NCBI GenBank assembly: GCA_029782225.1
Contig: JAKOVF010000329.1
Span: 17,528 to 81,527 of the forward strand
Length of the DNA: 64,000 nucleotides
From: Chloroflexota bacterium
GTDB taxonomy: Bacteria > Chloroflexota > Anaerolineae > Anaerolineales > Villigracilaceae
Direction of reading: 5' to 3'
Numbering within the stretch: the stretch's first letter is position 1; every line of letters starts with the position of its first letter. Below, in pieces: positions 16,926 to 25,915 of this stretch. The translations under genes were made by a program, and so were the position numbers. The notes under the pieces are model-generated. The model saw only the letters and a program-made list of their open reading frames with translations. It was not told the origin of the DNA and made no database searches.

Positions 16926-18764
16926 TCAGTCATTGTCCTGCATGCGCTGTTCTCTCAAGTGCTTCGCCTGTGCCTTTATCCTTGTAAAAAATTCCGTACC
17001 GGTAATTTCCTTGAAGTCGCGTTTTCGCCGGGCCTGATCAATTTCGAACGTCAGTTTCTCAACTTGTTTCTTCAACACATCTTCGCGTGCCTTGACTCTC
17101 TTTACCATTTGGAAAAAGGCGGAGAGAAGCGTGATGGCCTTGTCCTCGTCTGTGCCGGAGTGCGTCGGGATGGTGGGGGTGTCCTCTACGATGGAATAAT
17201 CACCGTCCGCGATCTTCTGACTCCACTCCACGGTTTTCTCGATGTAAGTAGTCGAAAACCTCAGGCGTGATGAAAGACCCTGGATCATGCCAAGAGCGAG
17301 GTCAGGGCGTTGATTGAGCAGTGCGTGGAAATCGTCCTGCTTGAGCTCCAGCGCCTCTGAATTCACCAGGGCAATGGCGGTGGCCGAACGCGGGGCTTCA
17401 TCGAGCAGGGCCATCTCGCCGATTGTCTCGCCAGGCCCGCAGTTGTTTATGACCAATTCCCTGCCCAGCGAATCCGTCGTCACTATATTGACGGAACCAC
17501 GATATAACATAAAAACGGAATCGCCATTTTCCCCTTTGCGCATAAGCACATCACCCTTTGATAGCTTTCGCACAGCGATTTTTTGGGCGATGGCTTCAAG
17601 CGCATCTTCGGGAAGGTCACGGAACAGAAACGTCTCTTTTAGTTTTCCAACCAGATCATGATTTGAAGCCTGCTGCCTGCGCGGATTTGGCCTTTTGATC
17701 CGCCTGCTCAGCGCAGACCACAAACCGCTGCCCGCGTGAGCGGTATCTGCCGCGCCGACCCGCGCATCCAGCACATCCCACAGCTTGCTGGTGCGGGTGA
17801 GATAGACGCTCCGCACGAAGAGCATACAATACGGTCCGATTTCCCTGCGGAGAGTGTTCATCTTTGCTGCGAGGCGCTGGATCTCCATTTCAATCGCGGC
17901 ACGCTTGTTCTCATCCGCTGTTTGTTTGGCGATCTTGCGTTTGATACCGATCTCCGCCTGCAAATAGATGAGCGCCTCCGTTTTCGAGGCTTTGTCCGGG
18001 CCGAACTGCCGGGCAATGGGAGCCAGCACCTCGTCCATGTTCTGGATGCGTTGGACAACGGCGGCCTCCCCCAGAGTCACGCGGTCCGTCATCCCAAGCA
18101 TTTCCGAAATCCAGTGGCGTTGAATATTCAGGCTCTGCTTAATAATGATCGCAATACAACCAATGCCGACAAAGCCCGCCACTATGGCGAGCAGAAGTGA
18201 TGTGTCCGATGTGACCATGAAGTTGAAGCCCATGTGCAGGCCCATCGCGATGGTAAGGCCAAGGACGGAAAAGAGCACGCGCTTCGATCCACGCTCAAAA
18301 TGGGCCGCCGCCAGCGTACTTCCGACGATCCCGCTGGTGGTGGCGTGGATCAGGTTTGCCGAGAAAACGCGATCCAGTGCCAGGCCGATGGCGAATTCGG
18401 GGGTACTCACTACGTAGGAGATTGTTTCGATCATCGCAAAGCCAATCCCTGCGCCGAAGCCGTAGATCGCGCCATCCACCACATAATTAAAATCGGCGCG
18501 GCGCACCAGATAGAAAAGGACCAGGGCCTTGAGGATTTCCTCGCTGATCGGCGCCACCTCGCGGATGATCTGTCCCCGGCTCATCCCCGCCTCAATGAGT
18601 CTGGAATGCAGGAGCGCAGCCACAAGACAGGCAATCATCCCCCAGAGAATCGCGGTGACATTGTAGTGAAATTTCCCCGTTCCATGCAGATCAAGTTTGC
18701 GGATTAGGTAGACAAACCCCGGAGGGATGAGAAGCGAAATGATCACTGCGATCAAACCGTTCAT
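16926..18764 (-). CDS. PrsW-type membrane protease fused to cyclic-nucleotide-binding domain
   Basis: The 612-residue protein has an N-terminal polytopic part (about residues 1-225). It carries PrsW motifs: SEEILKALVLFYLVRR (EExxK), GFGAGIGFAMIETISY, HATTSGIVGS and GLHMGFNFM. A helical linker follows (about 235-330). A CAP-type domain (about 375-490) contains the phosphate-binding cassette GETIGEMALLDEAPRSATA with its Arg, and the C-terminus is a coiled coil (about 545-610). PrsW proteases cleave anti-sigma factors in Bacillus. Cyclic-nucleotide control of one is inferred here. The start was set at the ATG lying 7 nt after a TATGAT box with TTGCAG at 17 bp. A longer TTG-start reading would cross a terminator hairpin. 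Confidence 0.8.
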   Translation of the reverse strand: MNGLIAVIISLLIPPGFVYLIRKLDLHGTGKFHYNVTAILWGMIACLVAALLHSRLIEAGMSRGQIIREVAPISEEILKALVLFYLVRRADFNYVVDGAIYGFGAGIGFAMIETISYVVSTPEFAIGLALDRVFSANLIHATTSGIVGSTLAAAHFERGSKRVLFSVLGLTIAMGLHMGFNFMVTSDTSLLLAIVAGFVGIGCIAIIIKQSLNIQRHWISEMLGMTDRVTLGEAAVVQRIQNMDEVLAPIARQFGPDKASKTEALIYLQAEIGIKRKIAKQTADENKRAAIEMEIQRLAAKMNTLRREIGPYCMLFVRSVYLTRTSKLWDVLDARVGAADTAHAGSGLWSALSRRIKRPNPRRQQASNHDLVGKLKETFLFRDLPEDALEAIAQKIAVRKLSKGDVLMRKGENGDSVFMLYRGSVNIVTTDSLGRELVINNCGPGETIGEMALLDEAPRSATAIALVNSEALELKQDDFHALLNQRPDLALGMIQGLSSRLRFSTTYIEKTVEWSQKIADGDYSIVEDTPTIPTHSGTDEDKAITLLSAFFQMVKRVKAREDVLKKQVEKLTFEIDQARRKRDFKEITGTEFFTRIKAQAKHLREQRMQDND

Positions 18765-18771
18765 AGATAAA

Positions 18772-18800
18772 ATCATACCGTATCTGGGAGTTGTCTGCAA
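18772..18800 (-). promoter_or_regulatory. Sigma-70 promoter giving a leaderless PrsW-CNB mRNA
   Basis: On the minus strand TTGCAG (18800-18795), a 17-base spacer and TATGAT (18777-18772) form a near-consensus promoter. The ATG at 18764 begins 7 bases after the -10 box, at the expected start of transcription. Confidence 0.7.
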
Positions 18801-18826
18801 CCATGTATCAGTCTGTGAGTAGCTCA

Positions 18827-18859
18827 AGGCGGCAACAGGTTGGTTTTCTGTTGCCGCCT
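18827..18859. terminator. Perfect 12-bp hairpin between sigma and PrsW operons
   Basis: AGGCGGCAACAG pairs perfectly with CTGTTGCCGCCT over a nine-base loop. On the minus strand it follows the membrane partner gene by about 70 bases. The T-run is weak (TTGAGC). It separates the sigma operon from the PrsW promoter. Confidence 0.55.
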
Positions 18860-18931
18860 CTTTGCCCATCCCCTCAACCAAGTAATGATTTCCGGGCGAG
18901 CTGGAGTTGGCTCATGAAATGTGAATGCACC

Positions 18932-19411
18932 TTATTTGCGGCGATTGATCCAAACCAGGGCAAGGATCAGGCCGGTCAGTGCAATGACCGCGATGGCGGC
19001 ACGTGTGTTTGCCAACGTGCTTACCGCGACAGAGGAACCGCTCACTGGAAAAAAAAGAACGCTGATCACTGCCAGGGCGGCCAATACCAGTAAGCTCATC
19101 CCAACCAGTGCAGGCGGGCGGAGCAGACCGCGTTTCCAAGTCCCCCCAAACCACTTGCGCCAGAATGGAACCATTGTGGTTTTTGGTTCCTGCCGCAGCC
19201 GGGCCATCAGGCGGGAATCGAGTTGTTTCAGGGCAGCTTTTTCCGGCTCAGTTCGAGGCAGCGAGCGCTTCAGGCGAAGGATCATCTCCTCGAGGCGGCG
19301 CAGCTCCTCGTCCGCACTTGAATCGGGTTGTCCGCTTTTTCCAGCGAGAACGCGGTCCGTAAAATCAGTTAACTTCTTTTCTATCTCGGATTCAGGATTT
19401 GTTTTTTTCAT
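18932..19411 (-). CDS. Two-helix membrane protein, candidate anti-sigma factor
   Basis: The 159-residue protein has a charged helical N-terminal cytosolic part (about residues 1-95). Two membrane helices follow (about 103-123 and 136-156) and a short RRK tail. No zinc-binding anti-sigma motif is seen. Its start directly follows the sigma factor stop codon (TAAATG), the usual place for an anti-sigma gene. I propose that it holds the ECF factor at the membrane and may be the substrate of the PrsW-like protease encoded downstream. This rests on position and topology only. Confidence 0.65.
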   Translation of the reverse strand: MKKTNPESEIEKKLTDFTDRVLAGKSGQPDSSADEELRRLEEMILRLKRSLPRTEPEKAALKQLDSRLMARLRQEPKTTMVPFWRKWFGGTWKRGLLRPPALVGMSLLVLAALAVISVLFFPVSGSSVAVSTLANTRAAIAVIALTGLILALVWINRRK

Positions 19412-19972
19412 TTACGTCTTCTTCTTGTAAATCTCGGTCAACGCATGAAGAGCACGACGGTAAAGGGACCTGACTGCCTCGAGGCTGTGCCCCTCCACCT
19501 CGGCGATCTCATGGAATTCCAGGTCTTCAACGAAGCGCTGCAGGATGATCTCTCGATACTTTTCGGGCAACTCCCGCAATGCCAGCCGGATCTGAATGCG
19601 CTCTTCCAGTTGTTGAGGGCCATCCTCTTCATTCGGGCCAGAGTTCTCGAACAGAGGCTCCAGTGGAGGATTCTGCCGCAGGCTTCGCTTTCGGTAGAAT
19701 GCGGCGATCCCGCGTTTTGTTAATATCCTTAGCCAGGCGCCAAAGTGACCGTCTCCTCGATAACTGGGCAGGGAACGGAACGCTGCGATGAAAATCTCCT
19801 GGATCACGTCCTCCAGCTCATCAGCAGGAACGAGATACCTTACCCTTCTGTAGACGATGGGCAGGAAGCGTTCGTAGAGCTTGTGAAACGCTTCCATATC
19901 CCCATCTTTGGCCTGCTGGATCAGGGATTCATCACTATTGTTCAAGGCTGTCGTTTTTGAACGTACTTCCAT
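19412..19972 (-). CDS. ECF RNA polymerase sigma factor
   Basis: The 186-residue protein has sigma region 2 (about residues 18-90, with ELEDVIQEIFIAAFRSL and GHFGAWLRILTKR). Region 4 (about 130-182) contains YREIILQRFVEDLEFHEIAEVEG and a recognition-helix-like SLEAVRSLYRRALHAL. It would control a regulon together with the membrane protein encoded immediately downstream. No clear ribosome site precedes the ATG. It is not closely similar to the sigma factor at 5688-6290, so the two modules are independent. Confidence 0.9.
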   Translation of the reverse strand: MEVRSKTTALNNSDESLIQQAKDGDMEAFHKLYERFLPIVYRRVRYLVPADELEDVIQEIFIAAFRSLPSYRGDGHFGAWLRILTKRGIAAFYRKRSLRQNPPLEPLFENSGPNEEDGPQQLEERIQIRLALRELPEKYREIILQRFVEDLEFHEIAEVEGHSLEAVRSLYRRALHALTEIYKKKT

Positions 19973-20175
19973 AAAATTTGTTGCTCAATATAGGGATTTT
20001 GGGTCGCGAGATTGGAAATTGCCTGTAAAAGGCAAAAGGACTATAACATAAAACCGCGCTTCATCCCCCGGGAGGTGATTCGTAGAGAAACCATCGGCAA
20101 ATCGACAGACTCTGATCGTCTCGCGACCAGAGCCTGCTTCCGTTTCATCGGCCTTGCCAGGCCGAACTTGCCGGC

Positions 20176-20586
20176 TTATTGGCTGAAGTTTAGAGTCTTT
20201 CCATCTGAAGTGGTGATCTGCAATTGGCCGCTGTTCAACTGGAAAGCCTGGGCACTGCTCAAAGCATTCAGGAACAGGGACTCCTGGTCCATCACGCCTG
20301 CCGGACCTGTACAAGCCATAAGGGTTGATACCAACTCGCTGATGCGGATCTTGGTTCCGTCCAGTTTGTAGCTTCCGCCATAGGAGTTACAGCCTGACAA
20401 GCCGGTGACCCTCCCGTCTTCAAAGGCGATGGTGACTGTGGTCCCGGCCAACGGCGTGGTTCCGTTATAGCCGGTGAGTATCCACTTCGTCCCATTTAGA
20501 GGATCGGCGTTGTCCCTGGCGCAGGCTGTTAAAGTCAACAGCAGCATCGCTGTAATGATAGCCATCATCGTGGATCGAGTTTTCAT
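20176..20586 (-). CDS. META domain (HslJ-like) lipoprotein
   Basis: The 136-residue protein has a lipoprotein signal with lipobox LTAC (Cys about residue 22). A META/HslJ domain follows, with LNGTKWILTGYNG (about 30-42), VTGLSGCNSYGGSY (about 60-73) and LVSTLMACTGP. These NxxxG and MACxxP features are typical of the family. HslJ proteins are associated with stress and antibiotic tolerance, but the molecular activity is unknown. The gene lies 200 bases upstream of the sigma factor on the same strand and could belong to its regulon. Confidence 0.85.
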   Translation of the reverse strand: MKTRSTMMAIITAMLLLTLTACARDNADPLNGTKWILTGYNGTTPLAGTTVTIAFEDGRVTGLSGCNSYGGSYKLDGTKIRISELVSTLMACTGPAGVMDQESLFLNALSSAQAFQLNSGQLQITTSDGKTLNFSQ

Positions 20587-20673
20587 CAGAGAACATCCTT
20601 TCAGTTCTTTTTCTGCTCAGACGAGGCAGAGAGGGGAATGGTTCCTATTCAAGATGCTATACTCGCTTCAGCC

Positions 20674-21282
20674 ATGTGGATCTATCTTCTTCAAGGCATC
20701 GGCTATGGATTGGCAGCAGCGGCTCAGCCCGGTCCACTTCAAATGTTTCTTATCTCGCAAACGCTCACGCGCGGCTGGAAGCGGACCCTGCTCTCTGGCT
20801 TTGCACCGTTGCTGAGCGACGGGCCGATCATTCTGGTTTCCCTGCTCATCCTGAGTCAAGTCCCGGCCTGGCTGCAGCGCGGACTTTACATCGCGGGCGG
20901 GTCCTTTGTTCTTTATCTGGCGTATGGAGCATTCAAGGCCTGGGGGAATTTTGAAGGCTCCTTGTCTCGTTTAGAATTCAATCCTCAACAAAGCCTGTTC
21001 AAAGCTGTTATGGTCAACATCCTGAATCCAGCCCCATATCTATTTTGGATGCTGGTGCTCGGGCCAATCCTGCTGGGGGGATGGCAGGAGAATCCCGTGC
21101 ATGGGATTGGTTTCCTGGCAGGCTTCTATTCGACTATGGTTGGCAGTTCGCTTGTCCTCATCATTGTGTTTGGCACTTTTCAAAGGCTGGGACCCAGAAT
21201 CACTCGAGCGCTGCTGGGGATATCAGTCATTGTATTATTTTGCTTTGCCATCTACGAGTTGTATCTTGGGATTGTCGGTTAA
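20674..21282 (+). CDS. LysE family exporter
   Basis: The 202-residue protein has about six helices and begins MWIYLLQGIGYGLAAAAQPGPLQMFL. This is the LysE/RhtB N-terminal pattern with its conserved GPxxxxL in helix 1. The family exports amino acids. Which one is unknown. The start was set at MWIYLL; an earlier in-frame ATG at 20638 lies too close to its purine-rich site and before a TATACT box at 20658-20663. It runs into the antiporter gene 12 bases later. Confidence 0.8.
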   Translation: MWIYLLQGIGYGLAAAAQPGPLQMFLISQTLTRGWKRTLLSGFAPLLSDGPIILVSLLILSQVPAWLQRGLYIAGGSFVLYLAYGAFKAWGNFEGSLSRLEFNPQQSLFKAVMVNILNPAPYLFWMLVLGPILLGGWQENPVHGIGFLAGFYSTMVGSSLVLIIVFGTFQRLGPRITRALLGISVIVLFCFAIYELYLGIVG

Positions 21283-21294
21283 AATCCCTTGCAG

Positions 21295-22440
21295 ATGCAT
21301 GAAACTGCAATTGATCCCTCTCTGATTTTTATTGAACTTGGTCTGGCGGTCATCGGACTCGCTATTTTGGCGCGCCTGGCCAGCCGCTGGGGATTTTCAG
21401 CGATACCGCTTTATCTGCTGGCGGGTCTGGCTTTCGGGAATGGCGGGCTGCTTCCGCTCAATTTCAGCGAGGATTTTATTCATGTAGGGGCGGAGATTGG
21501 CGTCCTGCTCCTACTTTTCATGCTTGGTCTGGAATATACCGGAGATGAGTTAAAGGAAAACCTTCAAAAGGGATTGACTTCCGGCGTGGTGGATTTTTTG
21601 TTCAACTTTCCGCCCGGCCTGATCTGCGGCTTTTTACTGGGTTGGGATCCGCTGGCCTCGATTTTGCTGGGAGGGATTACTTACATTTCATCGTCCGGAG
21701 TGATCGCCCGCATTCTGCATGAACTGAAGTGGATGGATAAGCCGGGCATTCCGGTAGTGATGTCCATCCTTGTGTTGGAAGACCTCGTGATGGCTTTATA
21801 CCTTCCATTGTTGGGAGTGTTATTGATTGGTCAGGGCTGGCAAATGGGATTGATATCCATCCTGGTCGCGCTGGCAACGGTCGGACTGGTTTTGTTCATA
21901 GCCATCCGATATGGCAAAAACATCAGCCAGCTCATCTCACACGAATCAAATGAGATCAGCCTCCTGACTGTCTTTGGCATGATCCTGCTTGTCGCCGGGG
22001 TTGCGCAGCGTTTACAGGTCTCGGCTGCGATCGGCGCGTTCCTGGTTGGAATTGCCGTTTCGGGACACTTGGCCCGGCGCGCCCACGATTTGATCAGCCC
22101 GTTGCGTGACCTGTTCGCGGCAACCTTCTTTTTCTTCTTCGGTCTGCAGATCGACCCGGCCACGCTTCCACCGGTCCTTGTGCTGGCAGTTGGATTGGGC
22201 CTGGTCACGGCCCTCACAAAATTCCTGACCGGCTGGTGGGCCACCCGTCGTGCTGGAATTGATCGCAAAGGACAAATACGCGCGGGTATGTTATTGATCC
22301 CGCGTGGGGAATTCTCGATCGTGATTGCAGGGCTCGGGGTCGGCGCGGGTCTGAATGCGGAGATAGGACCCCTGGCAGCTGCCTATGTGTTATTTTTGGT
22401 TATACTGGGGCCTATCCTTTCCCGAATACTATCAGATTGA
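21295..22440 (+). CDS. Kef/CPA2-type cation:proton antiporter
   Basis: The 381-residue polytopic protein has about 12 helices and matches the Na+/H+ exchanger fold of the CPA2 family. Typical segments are HVGAEIGVLLLLFMLGLEYT (about residues 60-79) and SSGVIARILHE (about 132-142). AAIGAFLVGIAVSG and RGEFSIVIAGLGVGAG come later. No C-terminal TrkA-N domain is present, so it is the membrane part only. It likely exchanges K+ or Na+ for protons. It is 12 bases downstream of the LysE gene. A TAAAAT box lies nine bases before the ATG, so it could also have its own promoter. Confidence 0.85.
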   Translation: MHETAIDPSLIFIELGLAVIGLAILARLASRWGFSAIPLYLLAGLAFGNGGLLPLNFSEDFIHVGAEIGVLLLLFMLGLEYTGDELKENLQKGLTSGVVDFLFNFPPGLICGFLLGWDPLASILLGGITYISSSGVIARILHELKWMDKPGIPVVMSILVLEDLVMALYLPLLGVLLIGQGWQMGLISILVALATVGLVLFIAIRYGKNISQLISHESNEISLLTVFGMILLVAGVAQRLQVSAAIGAFLVGIAVSGHLARRAHDLISPLRDLFAATFFFFFGLQIDPATLPPVLVLAVGLGLVTALTKFLTGWWATRRAGIDRKGQIRAGMLLIPRGEFSIVIAGLGVGAGLNAEIGPLAAAYVLFLVILGPILSRILSD

Positions 22441-22484
22441 CGCGTTAATTGAATATTCCGATTCCTGTCACAGGAGCGCTCAAA

Positions 22485-22790
22485 ATGCAAATCGTCCTTG
22501 TGCATGTCCATGTGAAACCTGAATTTGTGGAAGCTTTCAAGGAAGCGACCCTTGCCAATGCCAGCAACAGCGTGACGGAGGCTGGCATCGCACGCTTTGA
22601 CGTGATCCAGCAGGCCGATGACACTACGCGATTTATCCTTGTGGAAGTTTACCGGTCGCCGGAGGCCTCTGCCGCGCACAAGGAGACGCCGCATTATCTT
22701 CGTTGGCGCGACACGGTAGCTGAGATGATGGCAGAACCAAGGCAGGGGATCAAATACGGCAACATTTTCCCTGAGGATGCAGATTGGTAA
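22485..22790 (+). CDS. Antibiotic biosynthesis monooxygenase (ABM) domain protein
   Basis: The 101-residue protein fits a single ABM ferredoxin-like fold. It has [19 protein letters not shown] at the start, then [26 protein letters not shown] and [11 protein letters not shown]. Members include small quinone or aldehyde-related oxygenases and LsrG-like enzymes. AGGAG precedes the ATG by nine bases. The next gene, an iron-type alcohol dehydrogenase, follows after 26 bases, so the pair may process one metabolite; this is inferred. Confidence 0.85.
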   Translation: MQIVLVHVHVKPEFVEAFKEATLANASNSVTEAGIARFDVIQQADDTTRFILVEVYRSPEASAAHKETPHYLRWRDTVAEMMAEPRQGIKYGNIFPEDADW

Positions 22791-22816
22791 TGCAGGGAGT
22801 CCAAAGGTGAATAGCG

Positions 22817-23974
22817 ATGTCCTCTTTTGAATTCACCACTGCCAATAAAATCATATTTGGAGGGGGAAAACTGAATGAGCTGGCCGAGCAGGTTCGAAGG
22901 CGCGTGAGGCGTCTGCTTTTGGTGCGCGGTCATGAGTCAGACGCGGTAGGGCGCATAAGGGAGTTGCTCTCTGCACAGGAAGTCCAGTTTACTGAATTTG
23001 AAATGCACAGCGAGCCGACAGTCGATCTTGTCCGTGAAGGCATGAGGATTGCCGGTGACTTTGATTGCGATGCAGTCATCGGACTGGGTGGCGGCAGCGT
23101 GCTGGACACTGGCAAGGCGATCGCGGCGCTGGCGACCAATCCCGGCGATGTGCTGGATTATCTGGAGGTCGTTGGCAAAGGACAGGCGCTGGTGGAGGCA
23201 TCACTCCGATACATCGCAATTCCGACCACGGCTGGTACCGGTTCAGAGGTCACCCGCAACGCGGTGATCGAAGCGCCCGAGGATAGGGTCAAAGTGAGTT
23301 TGCGCAGCCCGTTGATGCTGCCCTGGCTTGCGCTGGTTGACCCCGAATTGACTTACAGCATGCCTCCTGAAGTGACGGCAGCCTCAGGGCTGGACGCGCT
23401 AACACAGTTGATTGAGCCGTTTGTTTCAGTGAAAGCCAATCCGATGACCGACGCGATTTGCCGCGAAGGTATCCGGCATGTGGCATTGTCCTTGAGACGC
23501 GCCTATGAAAATGGCGCGGATAAATCCGCGCGGGAGGGAATGTCGCTGGCAAGTCTGTTTGGCGGTATGGCGCTGGCGAATGCCACACTGGGAGCGGTAC
23601 ATGGATTTGCCGGTCCGTTAGGTGGGATGTTCCATGCGCCGCACGGAGCGCTCTGCGCCCGCTTGCTGCCTCTCGTGATGGAAACCAATATCCGCGCTCT
23701 GGAAGCGCGTCCACCCGGACACCCGGCTCTTGACCGTTACGTTGAAATTGCACAGATCCTGACCGGTGACCGGAACGCCAGAGCCTTCGAAGGGGCCGGG
23801 TGGGTTAGCTACTTAGTCCGCAAATTGGAAATCCCCGCGCTCTCAGATTATGGAATGCAACCAGATGATATTGCAGAGGCTGTGGAAAAAACTTTGAAAG
23901 CAAATAGTTACAGGGGGAATCCGATCCCGTTGAGTGAAGAGGAGTTGAGGGGAATCTTGGAGCGAGCTTTGTAA
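22817..23974 (+). CDS. Iron-containing alcohol dehydrogenase
   Basis: The 385-residue protein has the group III Fe-ADH layout. The NAD-binding segment GLGGGSVLDTGKAIA lies about residues 91-105. The domain signature is IPTTAGTGSEVTRNAVI (about 135-151). The metal-binding histidine region GAVHGFAGPLGGMFHAPHG is about 260-278. It oxidises or reduces an alcohol/aldehyde pair using NAD(P). The substrate is unknown. It follows the ABM gene closely and ends at a strong bidirectional terminator. Confidence 0.9.
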   Translation: MSSFEFTTANKIIFGGGKLNELAEQVRRRVRRLLLVRGHESDAVGRIRELLSAQEVQFTEFEMHSEPTVDLVREGMRIAGDFDCDAVIGLGGGSVLDTGKAIAALATNPGDVLDYLEVVGKGQALVEASLRYIAIPTTAGTGSEVTRNAVIEAPEDRVKVSLRSPLMLPWLALVDPELTYSMPPEVTAASGLDALTQLIEPFVSVKANPMTDAICREGIRHVALSLRRAYENGADKSAREGMSLASLFGGMALANATLGAVHGFAGPLGGMFHAPHGALCARLLPLVMETNIRALEARPPGHPALDRYVEIAQILTGDRNARAFEGAGWVSYLVRKLEIPALSDYGMQPDDIAEAVEKTLKANSYRGNPIPLSEEELRGILERAL

Positions 23975-24007
23975 CGCGCGCAAGAGCGCAAAATCAGTGA
24001 CAAAATG

Positions 24008-24039
24008 AAAAGGAGCCACCATTTCGGCGGCTCCTTTTT
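24008..24039. terminator. Bidirectional terminator between convergent genes
   Basis: AAAAGGAGCC pairs with GGCTCCTTTT, with extra inner pairs after one mismatch, and T-runs lie on both strands. It separates the alcohol dehydrogenase (+) and the site-2 protease (-). Confidence 0.85.
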
Positions 24040-24045
24040 GACTGT

Positions 24046-25143
24046 CTAGATACCGGCCACTCCGCCGGCTGTCCGCAACGCAGATCGTATCATCAGAAAT
24101 TCAGTGATGTTCTCGGATGTAATCAAACCGACGAACTGACCCAAATGCATGACCGGCAGCGTTTTCGAGCCAGATTCCTGTAAACGTGTGACGGCCATCT
24201 CCACCATGTCATGCGAGTCTACTGTGGGAAGGTCGCGGCGCATGACGCTGGTGACGGGCGTATCCTGTCCATTTTTCGAGAGGGCATGGATGAAATCATC
24301 CCGCGTCAGCACACCGACCACGTTTCCATTTTCGACAACAGGAAAGTCCTGTTGTGAGCTGGAAAGGATCAACTGAACGACACGTGCCAGTGTATCTGCA
24401 GGGGAGAGGGCTTCAAATTTTGTGAGCATGGCGCGCGTAATCGGAATACCGCTGATCGAGTTTTTCATCTGCACCATGTGATTTTCCTCCGCCGCCCCGA
24501 TCCATACAAAGAATGCGATGAAGAGCAGGAAGGGATTGGCAAAGATGCCGATGAAACCAAACAGGAACGCGATGCCCTGTCCAATGCTGGATGCGATCTG
24601 TGTGGCACGGACGTAGTCCATCTTCATGGCAAGGATGGCGCGCAGCACGCGTCCGCCGTCCATTGGAAAGGCGGGGATGAGGTTGAAGAGTACGAGGATG
24701 ACATTGATGTATAACAGGCGGACCAGGAAAGATCCGGATGCCATTGTCTGCAGGTTCAACGAGGCCAACTGCCCGGTCAAGGCCAGAACCGCAAACAGGA
24801 TTGCCGCGATGACCACGTTCACCGCGGGTCCCATCAGCGCAACCCAAAGCTCCTCGATTGGTTTGTCCGGCATGCGCTCCAATCGCGCCACGCCGCCAAT
24901 GGGATAAAGCGTAATGTCGCGCGTCTTGATCCCGTAGCGGCGTGCGGTAAGCGCGTGTCCATATTCATGCAGGACCACACAGGCAAACAAGGCAAGGATG
25001 AAAAGAATGCCGATCAGCACGGCGTTGAGGGTTTGACTCTGCACCCAGTAACTGTAAGCCACCCAGCCGATCAATAAAAGAAATGTGGCATGGACGTAAA
25101 CGTCAATGCCAGCAAAGCGTCCTAATTTCCAGCTCCATTTCAT
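24046..25143 (-). CDS. M50 site-2 protease with CBS domain pair
   Basis: The 365-residue protein has a polytopic protease half with the zinc site VVLHEYGHALTARRYG (HExxH, about residues 56-71) and a late NLIPAFPMDGGRVLRA (about 156-171). Two CBS domains follow (about 240-355: ALSPADTLARVVQLILSS and MRRDLPTVDSHDMVEMAV). CBS pairs bind adenine nucleotides and could tune proteolysis to energy state, as known for related membrane CBS-S2P proteins. The substrate is unknown. A TGGAGC ribosome site precedes the ATG. Confidence 0.9.
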   Translation of the reverse strand: MKWSWKLGRFAGIDVYVHATFLLLIGWVAYSYWVQSQTLNAVLIGILFILALFACVVLHEYGHALTARRYGIKTRDITLYPIGGVARLERMPDKPIEELWVALMGPAVNVVIAAILFAVLALTGQLASLNLQTMASGSFLVRLLYINVILVLFNLIPAFPMDGGRVLRAILAMKMDYVRATQIASSIGQGIAFLFGFIGIFANPFLLFIAFFVWIGAAEENHMVQMKNSISGIPITRAMLTKFEALSPADTLARVVQLILSSSQQDFPVVENGNVVGVLTRDDFIHALSKNGQDTPVTSVMRRDLPTVDSHDMVEMAVTRLQESGSKTLPVMHLGQFVGLITSENITEFLMIRSALRTAGGVAGI

Positions 25144-25306
25144 TTTTGCTCCATTTTCAAAACCAGAGCTCTTAGAGTCTCCGGCTACTATTTATGCCTG
25201 GATTGTACGAATTCAATATTAGAATAGCATCTAAAAAACGTCATAAAGTATTAGAGCCTGTCAGAAATTCCTACACCGGTTTAAACGCATAGACAAGGAG
25301 ACTATT

Positions 25307-25771
25307 ATGACTGAGCAGCAGCCACCTTTTGAATTACAGCCTGCACATAAATACTTTTCAGCAAATTGCTTCAACAAGACCTGGGATTTGATCGATAAGC
25401 CGAATCGCACCCCTGACGAGGAGTTGGCGATGCTGCATACAAGCATGGCATCCCTCTGGCATTGGTCTCAACGAGAGGATGTGAAGCCGCAAAATTTGTC
25501 CGTTGGGCATTGGCAGGTCTCACGAGTCTATGCTCTATTAGGACAGGCGGAAAACGCCCTCCGGTATGGAGCACTATCTCTCAGGCTTGCGGAGGGTCTG
25601 GAGCCTTTTTATACTGGTTTCGCCTATGAAGCACTTGCCCGTGCGGAAATGGTGGGCGGAAACAAAGAGAAGATGAATGAATATCTCGAGAAAGCGCGGG
25701 CCTGGGCGGAGCAGGTGGATGACGAAGAGGATAAGCAGGTATTGATGGGGGATTTGGGGACGATCAAGTAA
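25307..25771 (+). CDS. Hypothetical TPR-like helical protein
   Basis: The 154-residue soluble protein is not assigned. It is helical with TPR-like pairs. One is VGHWQVSRVYALLGQAENALRYGALSLRLAE (about residues 65-95), followed by GFAYEALARAEMVGGNKEKMNEYLEKARAWAEQV (about 102-135). AAGGAG lies eight bases before the ATG. It stands alone between the S2P gene and the alpha-oxoamine synthase. Its role may be protein-protein contact. Confidence 0.75.
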   Translation: MTEQQPPFELQPAHKYFSANCFNKTWDLIDKPNRTPDEELAMLHTSMASLWHWSQREDVKPQNLSVGHWQVSRVYALLGQAENALRYGALSLRLAEGLEPFYTGFAYEALARAEMVGGNKEKMNEYLEKARAWAEQVDDEEDKQVLMGDLGTIK

Positions 25772-25864
25772 TTGGCGGGCTGGACTCCAACGCCTCCCGA
25801 TGCTGGAAAGTCCAAAGTTGGGTCCCCGGTGCGGATGATAAGACTTCGGACTCCTATTAATGAA

Positions 25865-25891
25865 AACGGCCCATCCAATGGAAGGGCTGTT
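25865..25891 (-). terminator. Probable terminator of the alpha-oxoamine synthase gene
   Basis: On the minus strand AACAGCCC pairs with GGGCCGTT (one G-T pair) over an 11-base loop, followed by TTCATT. It lies 25 bases after the stop of the minus-strand gene. Confidence 0.55.
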
Positions 25892-25915
25892 CACTGTTTT
25901 CTATTCTCTACTCTC

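Noticed and set aside
18765..18881. N-terminal extension of the PrsW fusion from a TTG start
   Set aside because: It would run through a perfect 12-bp hairpin and the promoter, and begins without a ribosome site.
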